64,000 nt of DNA from Haliclona indistincta (Eukaryota; Porifera; Demospongiae; Haplosclerida; Chalinidae). The notes beneath the pieces were generated by a model. It worked only from the letters and a program-made list of their open reading frames with translations. It was not told the DNA's origin and made no database searches. Numbering within the stretch: position 1 is the stretch's first letter; the number at the start of each line of letters is the position of its first letter. Shown piece by piece: positions 10,901 through 24,170 of the stretch. The translations under genes and the position numbers were made by a program. Location: contig OZ024784.1 of assembly GCA_964017065.1 (NCBI GenBank), positions 18,718,905 to 18,782,904 of the forward strand, in the 5' to 3' direction.

Positions 10901-13900
10901 CCCTTCGAACCCCGGGTTAAAGGGGGGACACCCCCCTTTAAAAATCCCCCCGTTCTATATATTTTAGTGGGGAGGGCGCGGCGAAAAACAGTGGGTTTTT
11001 TTCAGGTAAAGTTATCTTCTGCAATTAAACTTGATTTGACCTTTCTAGAGCACTTTTCACACTATTAATGACATCTAGAGTAGGTGGAGTCAATTATGAC
11101 GCCTTAAGGCGTCAATAGCCTATAAAGGGTTAATCGTTTTTCATCGAAAATTGTAAATCTTGCTGGAAATGCTCCAAAGTTGTTGGAAATCAATTCCGAG
11201 TGTTCTAAATGTCATTTAAAATCAGTTTTGGAAGAAATAGATGGCGAAGGATTATAAGGTGATTAACCCTTTAGTTGCTAGGTTATTTTGGCGAAAATTC
11301 GACTTGCTCTAAACTGACAGTTTGTCTAGCAATTTTCTACAACATGCAGTACGTTAGCTGTTCCAAACTAGCACTGTTTTTACCTGGCAAGTCAAAGTTT
11401 ATGACCATGTACTAAAATCTAAGTTGGCCACTCCCACTTCGGAACTGAAGCCACTTAAGTGCTGCGGCCTCGTCATTTTTCAGCTGATTTTGGTCTTCAT
11501 TTAGCCCTGGTGACTGATACAAAAACCTGGTGGTGTCCAGGTGAGCAAACAGCACAGTTTAGACCATATTCTATGCCAAAGTATGCATTTCCGGGCATCC
11601 TGAAGCCCTAAAAATGCCGAAAGCGGCGAGGGGCTCTGCCCCTTCGAACCCCGGGTTAAAGGGGGGACACCCCCCTTTAAAAATCCCCCCGTTCTATATA
11701 TTTTAGTGGGGAGGGCGCGGCGAAAAACAGTGGGTTTTTTTCAGGTAAAGTTATCTTCTGCAATTAAACTTGATTTGACCTTTCTAGAGCACTTTTCACA
11801 CTATTAATGACATCTAGAGTAGGTGGAGTCAATTATGACGCCTTAAGGCGTCAATAGCCTATAAAGGGTTAATCGTTTTTCATCGAAAATTGTAAATCTT
11901 GCTGGAAATGCTCCAAAGTTGTTGGAAATCAATTCCGAGTGTTCTAAATGTCATTTAAAATCAGTTTTGGAAGAAATAGATGGCGAAGGATTATAAGGTG
12001 ATTAATCGTTTTTCATCGAAAATTGTAAATCTTGCTGGAAATGCTCCAAAGTTGTTGGAAATCAATTCCGAGTGTTCTAAATGTCATTTAAAATCAGTTT
12101 TGGAAGAAATAGATGGCGAAGGATTATAAGGTGATTAACCCTTTAGTTGCTAGGTTATTTTGGCGAAAATTCGACTTGCTCTAAACTGACAGTTTGTCTA
12201 GCAATTTTCTACAACATGCAGTACGTTAGCTGTTCCAAACTAGCACTGTTTTTACCTGGCAAGTCAAAGTTTATGACCATGTACTAAAATCTAAGTTGGC
12301 CACTCCCACTTCGGAACTGAAGCCACTTAAGTGCTGCGGCCTCGTCATTTTTCAGCTGATTTTGGTCTTCATTTAGCCCTGGTGACTGATACAAAAACCT
12401 GGTGGTGTCCAGGTGAGCAAACAGCACAGTTTAGACCATATTCTATGCCAAAGTATGCATTTCCGGGCATCCTGAAGCCCTAAAAATGCCGAAAGCGGCG
12501 AGGGGCTCTGCCCCTTCGAACCCCGGGTTAAAGGGGGGACACCCCCCTTTAAAAATCCCCCCGTTCTATATATTTTAGTGGGGAGGGCGCGGCGAAAAAC
12601 AGTGGGTTTTTTTCAGGTAAAGTTATCTTCTGCAATTAAACTTGATTTGACCTTTCTAGAGCACTTTTCACACTATTAATGACATCTAGAGTAGGTGGAG
12701 TCAATTATGACGCCTTAAGGCGTCAATAGCCTATAAAGGGTTAATCGTTTTTCATCGAAAATTGTAAATCTTGCTGGAAATGCTCCAAAGTTGTTGGAAA
12801 TCAATTCCGAGTGTTCTAAATGTCATTTAAAATCAGTTTTGGAAGAAATAGATGGCGAAGGATTATAAGGTGATTAATCGTTTTTCATCGAAAATTGTAA
12901 ATCTTGCTGGAAATGCTCCAAAGTTGTTGGAAATCAATTCCGAGTGTTCTAAATGTCATTTAAAATCAGTTTTGGAAGAAATAGATGGCGAAGGATTATA
13001 AGGTGATTAACCCTTTAGTTGCTAGGTTATTTTGGCGAAAATTCGACTTGCTCTAAACTGACAGTTTGTCTAGCAATTTTCTACAACATGCAGTACGTTA
13101 GCTGTTCCAAACTAGCACTGTTTTTACCTGGCAAGTCAAAGTTTATGACCATGTACTAAAATCTAAGTTGGCCACTCCCACTTCGGAACTGAAGCCACTT
13201 AAGTGCTGCGGCCTCGTCATTTTTCAGCTGATTTTGGTCTTCATTTAGCCCTGGTGACTGATACAAAAACCTGGTGGTGTCCAGGTGAGCAAACAGCACA
13301 GTTTAGACCATATTCTATGCCAAAGTATGCATTTCCGGGCATCCTGAAGCCCTAAAAATGCCGAAAGCGGCGAGGGGCTCTGCCCCTTCGAACCCCGGGT
13401 TAAAGGGGGGACACCCCCCTTTAAAAATCCCCCCGTTCTATATATTTTAGTGGGGAGGGCGCGGCGAAAAACAGTGGGTTTTTTTCAGGTAAAGTTATCT
13501 TCTGCAATTAAACTTGATTTGACCTTTCTAGAGCACTTTTCACACTATTAATGACATCTAGAGTAGGTGGAGTCAATTATGACGCCTTAAGGCGTCAATA
13601 GCCTATAAAGGGTTAATCGTTTTTCATCGAAAATTGTAAATCTTGCTGGAAATGCTCCAAAGTTGTTGGAAATCAATTCCGAGTGTTCTAAATGTCATTT
13701 AAAATCAGTTTTGGAAGAAATAGATGGCGAAGGATTATAAGGTGATTAATCGTTTTTCATCGAAAATTGTAAATCTTGCTGGAAATGCTCCAAAGTTGTT
13801 GGAAATCAATTCCGAGTGTTCTAAATGTCATTTAAAATCAGTTTTGGAAGAAATAGATGGCGAAGGATTATAAGGTGATTAACCCTTTAGTTGCTAGGTT

Positions 13901-15966
13901 ATTTTGGCGAAAATTCGACTTGCTCTAAACTGACAGTTTGTCTAGCAATTTTCTACAACATGCAGTACGTTAGCTGTTCCAAACTAGCACTGTTTTTACC
14001 TGGCAAGTCAAAGTTTATGACCATGTACTAAAATCTAAGTTGGCCACTCCCACTTCGGAACTGAAGCCACTTAAGTGCTGCGGCCTCGTCATTTTTCAGC
14101 TGATTTTGGTCTTCATTTAGCCCTGGTGACTGATACAAAAACCTGGTGGTGTCCAGGTGAGCAAACAGCACAGTTTAGACCATATTCTATGCCAAAGTAT
14201 GCATTTCCGGGCATCCTGAAGCCCTAAAAATGCCGAAAGCGGCGAGGGGCTCTGCCCCTTCGAACCCCGGGTTAAAGGGGGGACACCCCCCTTTAAAAAT
14301 CCCCCCGTTCTATATATTTTAGTGGGGAGGGCGCGGCGAAAAACAGTGGGTTTTTTTCAGGTAAAGTTATCTTCTGCAATTAAACTTGATTTGACCTTTC
14401 TAGAGCACTTTTCACACTATTAATGACATCTAGAGTAGGTGGAGTCAATTATGACGCCTTAAGGCGTCAATAGCCTATAAAGGGTTAATCGTTTTTCATC
14501 GAAAATTGTAAATCTTGCTGGAAATGCTCCAAAGTTGTTGGAAATCAATTCCGAGTGTTCTAAATGTCATTTAAAATCAGTTTTGGAAGAAATAGATGGC
14601 GAAGGATTATAAGGTGATTAACCCTTTAGTTGCTAGGTTATTTTGGCGAAAATTCGACTTGCTCTAAACTGACAGTTTGTCTAGCAATTTTCTACAACAT
14701 GCAGTACGTTAGCTGTTCCAAACTAGCACTGTTTTTACCTGGCAAGTCAAAGTTTATGACCATGTACTAAAATCTAAGTTGGCCACTCCCACTTCGGAAC
14801 TGAAGCCACTTAAGTGCTGCGGCCTCGTCATTTTTCAGCTGATTTTGGTCTTCATTTAGCCCTGGTGACTGATACAAAAACCTGGTGGTGTCCAGGTGAG
14901 CAAACAGCACAGTTTAGACCATATTCTATGCCAAAGTATGCATTTCCGGGCATCCTGAAGCCCTAAAAATGCCGAAAGCGGCGAGGGGCTCTGCCCCTTC
15001 GAACCCCGGGTTAAAGGGGGGACACCCCCCTTTAAAAATCCCCCCGTTCTATATATTTTAGTGGGGAGGGCGCGGCGAAAAACAGTGGGTTTTTTTCAGG
15101 TAAAGTTATCTTCTGCAATTAAACTTGATTTGACCTTTCTAGAGCACTTTTCACACTATTAATGACATCTAGAGTAGGTGGAGTCAATTATGACGCCTTA
15201 AGGCGTCAATAGCCTATAAAGGGTTAATCGTTTTTCATCGAAAATTGTAAATCTTGCTGGAAATGCTCCAAAGTTGTTGGAAATCAATTCCGAGTGTTCT
15301 AAATGTCATTTAAAATCAGTTTTGGAAGAAATAGATGGCGAAGGATTATAAGGTGATTAACCGTTTAGTTGCTAGGTTATTTTGGCGAAAATTCGACTTG
15401 CTCTAAACTGACAGTTTGTCTAGCAATTTTCTACAACATGCAGTACGTTAGCTGTTCCAAACTAGCACTGTTTTTACCTGGCAAGTCAAAGTTTATGACC
15501 ATGTACTAAAATCTAAGTTGGCCACTCCCACTTCGGAACTGAAGCCACTTAAGTGCTGCGGCCTCGTCATTTTTCAGCTGATTTTGGTCTTCATTTAGCC
15601 CTGGTGACTGATACAAAAACCTGGTGGTGTCCAGGTGAGCAAACAGCACAGTTTAGACCATATTCTATGCCAAAGTATGCATTTCCGGGCATCCTGAAGC
15701 CCTAAAAATGCCGAAAGCGGCGAGGGGCTCTGCCCCTTCGAACCCCGGGTTAAAGGGGGGACACCCCCCTTTAAAAATCCCCCCGTTCTATATATTTTAG
15801 TGGGGAGGGCGCGGCGAAAAACAGTGGGTTTTTTTCAGGTAAAGTTATCTTCTGCAATTAAACTTGATTTGACCTTTCTAGAGCACTTTTCACACTATTA
15901 ATGACATCTAGAGTAGGTGGAGTCAATTATGACGCCTTAAGGCGTCAATAGCCTATAAAGGGTTAA

Positions 15967-16008
15967 CAGGAGCGCATAATGAGAGAGCGACGTAATTATG
16001 CGCTCCTG
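15967..16008. repeat. Perfect 14-bp inverted repeat at the array's right edge
   Basis: CAGGAGCGCATAAT (15967-15980) is repeated inverted as ATTATGCGCTCCTG (15995-16008) around a 14-nt loop. It begins immediately after the terminal TTAA of the array. A related CAGGAGCGTATAATGAGA stretch occurs at 19541-19558, so this may be a tiny foldback element or the remnant of another transposon end. Confidence 0.7.
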
Positions 16009-16092
16009 GTGTTAATAATTATTATTTTTATTGTCAAGTTGATTTTGAGTTCTGTTCAAATTAACCAGCTACATGACTTTATAATGCACTAG

Positions 16093-18768
16093 CTATTTAT
16101 TATAGCTACAGCCATTTAGCATCACACTTGGAATATCTGTCTTGCCCAGAATTTTTCGAAGGGTAAAAAATCGACTCCTGAAGTCATCCAGCGAAGAATA
16201 TGTTCCCTGCAGTGAACAAAACATAGAGTAGTCATGCGCTTAGTTCATTTGAAAATACCACATACAATTAGCAATCGTAGACCTCCATTCTGTTGAAAAG
16301 CAGTACGTGAGTGTAGGATTCGTCTGTTATGAAATGTTATTGCTTCTCCCGGTTGCAAGCGATGAACCAGCTACAATGAAAGATGAGGGAAGCTGCTTAA
16401 TGACAGGGTAGTACCTTTAACTGGGAGTCATTCAACATCCTGTCTAGCAGAGTGAAAGCATCGTAGAACTCTTCCAGCTCACTTTCCTGAGAAAGAGAAA
16501 GGGAGAGAGGGAGGGTAGTGGGGTGGGCAGTAGGAGGAGAGTGAGAGAGAGAGAGAGTGTTTGTGAGTGAGTCATTTGGTCTCACAGTGAGGCGTAATGC
16601 ATCCTGTATCTGAGGGTACCAATTGATAGCAGTAATCTAATAATTATAATGAAACGTTACAGCATTGCCGAGCTGACATATAGTAAGCTGATCCTACCTC
16701 TCCTTGATCATCAAGTACAATAATCTTCCTGCTGTATAAATAGTCCACATTCCGTGCTCTGTTGACAACTATATATAAAAGGGTCTAATATGTGTATTCT
16801 GATTTATATACTCTGAATAATGATGCCTCTTTAGTGGAACAGGCACTCTCGTGAGGGTGTCAAACTGCTTAGGGTGTGTTCGTCTCATCTCCTCTACCAC
16901 AGGATAGGTGTCCAGCAGTATGCTCTCACCACCCTCAACACACTCATCAAACCTAGAGAGGAGAGAGAGAGAGGGAGGGAGGGAGAGAGAGAGGGAGGGA
17001 GAGAGAGAGAGAGGGAGGGAGGGAGGGAGGGAGAGAGACAGAAAGTGCTACTAATATAAGTATTGCGCTGTACCAGCAGACCTGAGAGCGTGAAGGAGCT
17101 GAAGACCAGGTGGAGTCTCGTAAAATCCTTGATCCATGTGCAACAAGAGTGAGTCAGTGGTGTACGCTTGGTTCAGAGGTGCGGGAGAGGCTTCCACACG
17201 GAATGACTGTAATGGAACAAGTATTATTGTACAGTGACAAATACCTATGCAGGCACTTATTACCCATGTGCAGTATGTGCCAGGGATATGTGTTTGTGTC
17301 CGTCTATAATTATGCGTATGTACGTATGTATAATAAGTGTATTGTCAAAAAAAACACGAATGTTTGAGTCTTGCAGCTCGAAACTTTTCATGAAAATATT
17401 CTCTGCAGCTTCTTCACTGAATTTATAGTCCTAAGAAGATGTTTTCTGTGCTGGCAAGCCTTGCTCGAGCGGCTAATTCATGGCTTTCTAAAGCTACGTG
17501 TCCTTGTAAGAGTAATTTACGGCATTGTGGGTGTGTCACCCAATCTCCTATCTATATCGACGTCCTGGCCTGCACTCAGTACTCACATGTACGGTACGTC
17601 AATTCGTGCCTATGTTCATAGGGTATCAGTCTTTCTTGAGACCTTCTGTGATGTGCCAATCAACTGTTAGTGCATGTATGGTAGCTATGCTTTCATCAAC
17701 TTATCTGGAGATGTCTATGGACTAGCTGTCGCAATAATGCTGGAGTAGTCGTGTACTAACTATGTAGATCTTAGCTCAGCGCACGGGTATGTGTTCATTG
17801 GAACTCTAGACTATCTTTGTTCAATCATACCTCTCCATATATGGTGTTGTATAAAGGTCCTATTCTGTTGGCAACCTGTGTGTAACAAATCATAACAAGA
17901 CAAGCCCCAAGCCCACCAGTACTGGTACTCAAGCCCACCAGTACTGGTGCTCAAGCCCACCAGTACTGGTGCTCAAGCCCACCAGTACTGGTGCTCAAGC
18001 CCACCAGTACTGGTGCTCAAGCCCACCAGTACTGGTGCTCAAGCCCATCAGTACTAGTGGTGCTCACCTTCTTTATTTCAGTCTCTGTGGCAGGAATGTT
18101 CTGAAGCAGACAGACTCCATATTGATTCAAATGTAGCAGCCACCTATAGTGGTATAGTGGGTGTGGTTATACAGCACTGGTACGGTGTTGACTCACTGAT
18201 ATAGGCTCTCATCTGACTGCATTATATCATTGTAGCTGAGTACAGGTATCTCTTTCTGTAAGATGGATAATACAACACTAGTAGGTGATTGATAGTACTA
18301 GCTTACAGCAACTAGTGGCTTGTTGTTACGATCCTGTTCAGTTTTAGAGTAGTCATGATCTCTGAGCCAGTCCAGAGGGAAGTAGCCACTATGTACTGTA
18401 CTACCTGACACACTCCACTCAATATTCAACTGATCTCCTGATATATTGGCTGACTCTACTTGCAGATTCTTGACCAGTAGTTTAGGATCGACAATGGTCT
18501 GTCCTGTATGAACTGACGTGCACGTAGGACATTGGCAGTTGTGCCTGAGCCACATTCCGTGAAACCTCCGCTTCAGCTGTTCCCCATCGCATTGTAGTGT
18601 CAGATGTCTCTTGTCCTCGGTCACTTCCACATAGTGAGGTCGCTCCGTCACCCGAGCACTCTGCTGCCATAGAGCTGGACTAGTGCTGAGGTATCTTTTC
18701 CTTAGAAAGGACCTTATTATGCCACGCTGTAGCAGTGGCATATTTACGAAAACAAGAGATTGACTCAC
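16093..18768 (-). CDS. BBOX1: Gamma-butyrobetaine dioxygenase-like (carnitine biosynthesis)
   Basis: This is a multi-exon Fe(II)/2-oxoglutarate oxygenase; in the family it hydroxylates gamma-butyrobetaine to L-carnitine. Exon 1 (18307-18768, ATG at 18768) encodes an Arg/Ser-rich, mitochondrial-type N-terminus (RSFLRKRYLSTSPALW) and the Zn-binding N-domain with WLRHNCQCPTC. Later exons encode KEIPVLSYNDIMQSDESLY, WLLHLNQYGVCLLQNIPATE, VANRIGPLYNTIYGE, the iron-binding LLLHMDQGFYETPPGLQLLH (HxD), FDECVEGGES, ESELEEFYDAF, LQPGEAITFHNRRILHSR (distal His and 2-OG Arg), and a last exon ending VMLNGCSYNK with stop at 16093. HxD followed by YETPPGLQLLH fits BBOX1 better than TMLHE, but the latter is not excluded. 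One exon join near 16740-16800 remains unclear. AATAAA overlaps the last two codons. Confidence 0.85.
16955..17040 (-). repeat. CT/CCCTC microsatellite at a BBOX1 3' splice site
   Basis: On the plus strand this is a GAGAGAGG/GGGAGGGA tract. Read in the sense of the host gene it is a long pyrimidine tract ending CTCTCTAG directly before the exon that begins with FDEC. It therefore looks like an expanded polypyrimidine tract. Confidence 0.8.
17917..18070. repeat. 22-bp intronic minisatellite (about 7 units)
   Basis: The unit is CTCAAGCCCACCAGTACTGGTG, nearly perfect, and contains the palindrome CCAGTACTGG. It lies in a BBOX1 intron just downstream of the donor GTGAGCACC, and the sense-strand unit contains the similar string TTGAGCACC. 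Confidence 0.9.
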
Positions 18769-18990
18769 GCGAGGCCAACTTTCGCTACACGAATCGCTAG
18801 ATCAACTCGAACGAGATCAACAGGAAGACAACTATGCGAGATCACCTCATAATGGGCGCGGCTACATGCATTTGTTTCACACATGGATATGCAACGAGGG
18901 GTTAGCCCCTGGTTTTAGCTTTATCCTGATAACTAGTCTAAGCCCTCCCACTACATCCCAACTTTAGCCCTTCCCACACACAAGCAAGCT
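18769..18990. promoter_or_regulatory. Divergent promoter region, BBOX1 / small membrane protein
   Basis: A gap of 222 bp separates two start codons pointing away from each other. No E-box CACGTG or TATA box is evident. Shared promoter function is inferred from the spacing alone. Confidence 0.4.
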
Positions 18991-19411
18991 ATGGCATCGC
19001 ATCTTCTGCCTCTATTGACGCTTTTCTGTGTTCTTGGTGCCGTCTACTGCCAGACGAACAGCACAATACGTAAGGACAACTGTTTATAATAGCGAATCAT
19101 TGTTCATTTGCTCTGTGTTTGTCATCACAGAATGCGGAACGGTCATGTGCCCTGAGGATGACAGACCGACAGACAACGAGGGAAACAGACGCGACGAATG
19201 CTGTGAGAACTTCGTCAGTGGTTGTTGCTCTTCAGCTGAAAACGGTTATCTATTGTTAATGTAAGCGTGATCTGGTCTAGCTCAACCACGTAACCACACT
19301 TTTTCCTGCAGACGAAATGTGGTCATTGGTGTATCCGTGGGCGTGGTCGTGCTGGTACTGAGCTTGTGCCTGATCTGTGCTTGTTGTTTCTGCTGCATAT
19401 GCTGTGACTGA
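18991..19411 (+). CDS. Small Cys-rich single-pass membrane protein (Shisa-like pattern)
   Basis: Three exons (18991-19069, 19131-19260, 19312-19411) join in frame to 102 residues. Residues 1-20 form a signal peptide (MASHLLPLLTLFCVLGAVYC). The short ectodomain has exactly six cysteines after the signal: CGTVMC, ECC and GCC. A hydrophobic helix (VVIGVSVGVVVLVLSLCLIC) follows, and the protein ends in a very short Cys-cluster tail (CACCFCCICCD), probably palmitoylated. Six cysteines with two CC pairs before one membrane helix resembles the Shisa/VOPP1/WBP1-type (STMC6) adaptor superfamily. I cannot name the member. It was missed as one ORF because of its short exons. Confidence 0.65.
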
Positions 19412-19882
19412 CACTCACCACACCCCACTACTGGACATAATTATTATAACTATCATAGAGAGGATTTGGTATGTGTGAAAGAAGAGATTATAATACAGCA
19501 ATAATATTTTGATTGGTTTTTAATGACTTGAGTTTAAAACCAGGAGCGTATAATGAGACCATGCAAAGTAGTTACGTTGCGCTGTGGACCTCCACACAGC
19601 AACATAATTGACAGCTTAGCAATAAAACTTGTAATGTAATGTAGACACACATTATCACAACTAGCTATGTCAACTATGGACCACATGACAACATGATGAC
19701 TGAACAGATGTGGGAGCTGGGTGGTATGGAGGATGAGCAAATGATGACAGCAATGATGATGATATCTGAGGAGAGTGATACAGTGATGACACACTCACAC
19801 ACTATCACCCACCACCCACCCACAGTACAGATGACAGGGTCCCTGTTACTCAGGTCCTGGGCAACTACTCACCAGGCTCCTC
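19412..19882. other. Convergent 3' ends (471 bp), with CAGGAGCG repeat
   Basis: No gene is supported here. The stretch probably contains the 3' UTRs of the small membrane-protein gene (+) and NOVA (-). It holds CAGGAGCGTATAATGAGA at 19541, related to the inverted repeat at 15967, and a hairpin GTTGCGCTGTGGA...TCCACACAGCAAC around 19575-19605. Confidence 0.5.
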
Positions 19883-21227
19883 TTAGATCAGTCCCTGCTT
19901 TCTGAATGCCTCCTGTTCTCGCACAATGCACTGCATCACCATGAGATGAGCTGACTGCACTCCCAATATGGGACCAGTGATTGTCAGTTTGCGATTGTAT
20001 GTTCCCGGAATGTAGTCTCCTTTCTGGGACAGCTGTACGTGTGTACTTGTCGACTGGATGAGGTCACTGACCAGCTTACCACCTGCCCCTAGGACGGCAC
20101 TTATCATGACCTCGGGGATGGCTATTTCAAAGGTGGCTAGCGTTGCTCCCGGGATTGTCATGTTCACACCTTCCACCACGGCGGGAGAGTAGCGAGTATA
20201 GTAAGCACTATTGGTCATCAGAGACTGGGCGTACATGTACGTAAACATGGCGTGTGATAGAGAAGCAGATCCACCCATACTGTCGGTACCTTGGGTAGCA
20301 CTAACTGCTGCTTGCCCTGCACCAGACCCTGCTGCAGCGGCCATTGCAGCTGCTGACTGGAAGTTAGCCATGTTAGAGTAGGCTGGGTGGTGGAAGAACG
20401 ACGACATTGAGTAGTTGGAGGAGTTACTGGCGAGTGAGTTAGCGCCAGATGAGACAACACCAAGTGAGGGGATGCCGCTAGCAAGTGACTGGCTGGATGA
20501 AGCAGTAGCAGAGTATCCTCCATAGCTGAGCAACCTCTTCCACTTGTCAGCTTCAGGATCATTGCTAATACGATCAAGCACCATCCCTGAGGCAGCAAGG
20601 ATCTTGTCTGTCTCTCCCTGGATAGTGAGTATCCGCTCAGGTAACCCACTTGAATCTTCTTTACTAGATATCTGGATCCTCACATTGCACTCTTGTTGGA
20701 TCAACTTGACGTTCTGACCCGATTTACCAATGACCATTCCCGATGCAATATTAGACACAAGCATCTTTAGTTGTCTAATAATCTCAGCTGAGTCTGACTT
20801 GATGCGCTCATTATCAGCGATCCTCTGATATATTGATCGGAGAGCGCTGACTATACTTGCCACGTTACCAGTTATCACGCAAACCCTATCCTGAGTGCCT
20901 GGGTACAGCTCACGACCGGGAGAGAACTTAACACCAGCTCCTGTCGTCTGCATTAGGAGTGTGATTTCAGCACCATCTTTACCGATAATAAGTCCAGCAA
21001 CATAGCTCGGTAGCAATAGCTTGATAAAGGTATCTGAGGAAATAATATGATCGATTATAGACCGATGATGTTTCAAACTGTTCACCATTATCCTCAGCTG
21101 TAGAACCATTGTCGCCTTCCACGCGAATACGCTTTGTGACTGGAGTACTGTCGTCACTATCTAGATCACGCTTACTCCTTGAGCTGGGAGAGAGCGAGAA
21201 ATATACCTCCCTACTATCAGCCGCCAT
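19883..21227 (-). CDS. NOVA: NOVA-type protein with three KH domains
   Basis: There are two exons (21086-21227 and 19883-21033) with a 52-nt intron. The N-terminus (MAADSREVYFSLSPSSRSK) has basic stretches such as TPVTKRIRVEG, a possible nuclear localisation signal. KH1 has LLLPSYVAGLIIGKDGAEI. KH2 has MLVSNIASGMVIGKSGQNV. A long Ala/Ser/Gln-rich linker separates them from KH3 at the C-terminus (EIAIPEVMISAVLGAGGKL). In KH3 the GxxG loop reads GAGG rather than GKGG. The order KH1-KH2-linker-KH3 and YPGTQDRVCVITG / IPGTYNRKLTITG match NOVA splicing regulators, which bind YCAY RNA clusters. PCBP-type proteins share the layout but resemble it less. Confidence 0.85.
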
Positions 21228-21333
21228 TGTATTACATGTGCAAACGAGCGTGTCAATCAAACCAAGGAGGCGTGGTAGTTAACACGTGAGCATGAGCTGC
21301 AGTGAAGTTCAAGCTAAGCCCTGCGTTTTGAAA
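21228..21333. promoter_or_regulatory. Divergent promoter, NOVA / UGP2, with E-box
   Basis: Only 106 bp separate two opposed start codons. CACGTG occurs at 21283-21288. A shared bidirectional promoter is inferred. Confidence 0.5.
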
Positions 21334-24088
<2,755 letters not shown>

Positions 24089-24170
24089 AATAAAAAATCA
24101 TAATTTGCAGCCTACATGAGTATTATTGTTATCATTATAATTTGAAGGGGTTAAAAAATCTTAATTTTTA

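Larger units (their letters stand above)
1257..15966. repeat. 14.7-kb tandem array of piggyBac-like MITE plus 133-bp spacer
   Basis: The array holds 19 copies of a 602-bp element, beginning (first base after TTAA) at 1261, 2000, 2739, 3478, 4217, 5089, 5961, 6700, 7439, 8178, 8917, 9656, 10528, 11267, 12139, 13011, 13883, 14622 and 15361. Twelve intervals are 739 bp (element plus one 133-bp spacer). Six are 872 bp (element plus two spacers). By eye the copies are identical apart from one substitution at 15363 (CCC to CCG in the last copy). The array starts at TTAA 1257-1260 and ends at TTAA 15963-15966, both at element edges, and the outer flanks are unrelated to the spacer. No coding potential is visible. 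An assembly-inflated copy number cannot be excluded. Confidence 0.95.

Noticed and set aside
16397..16585. Separate small gene on the minus strand
   Set aside because: Its C-terminal half is the BBOX1 exon ESELEEFYDAF and the rest is the CT-rich intron.
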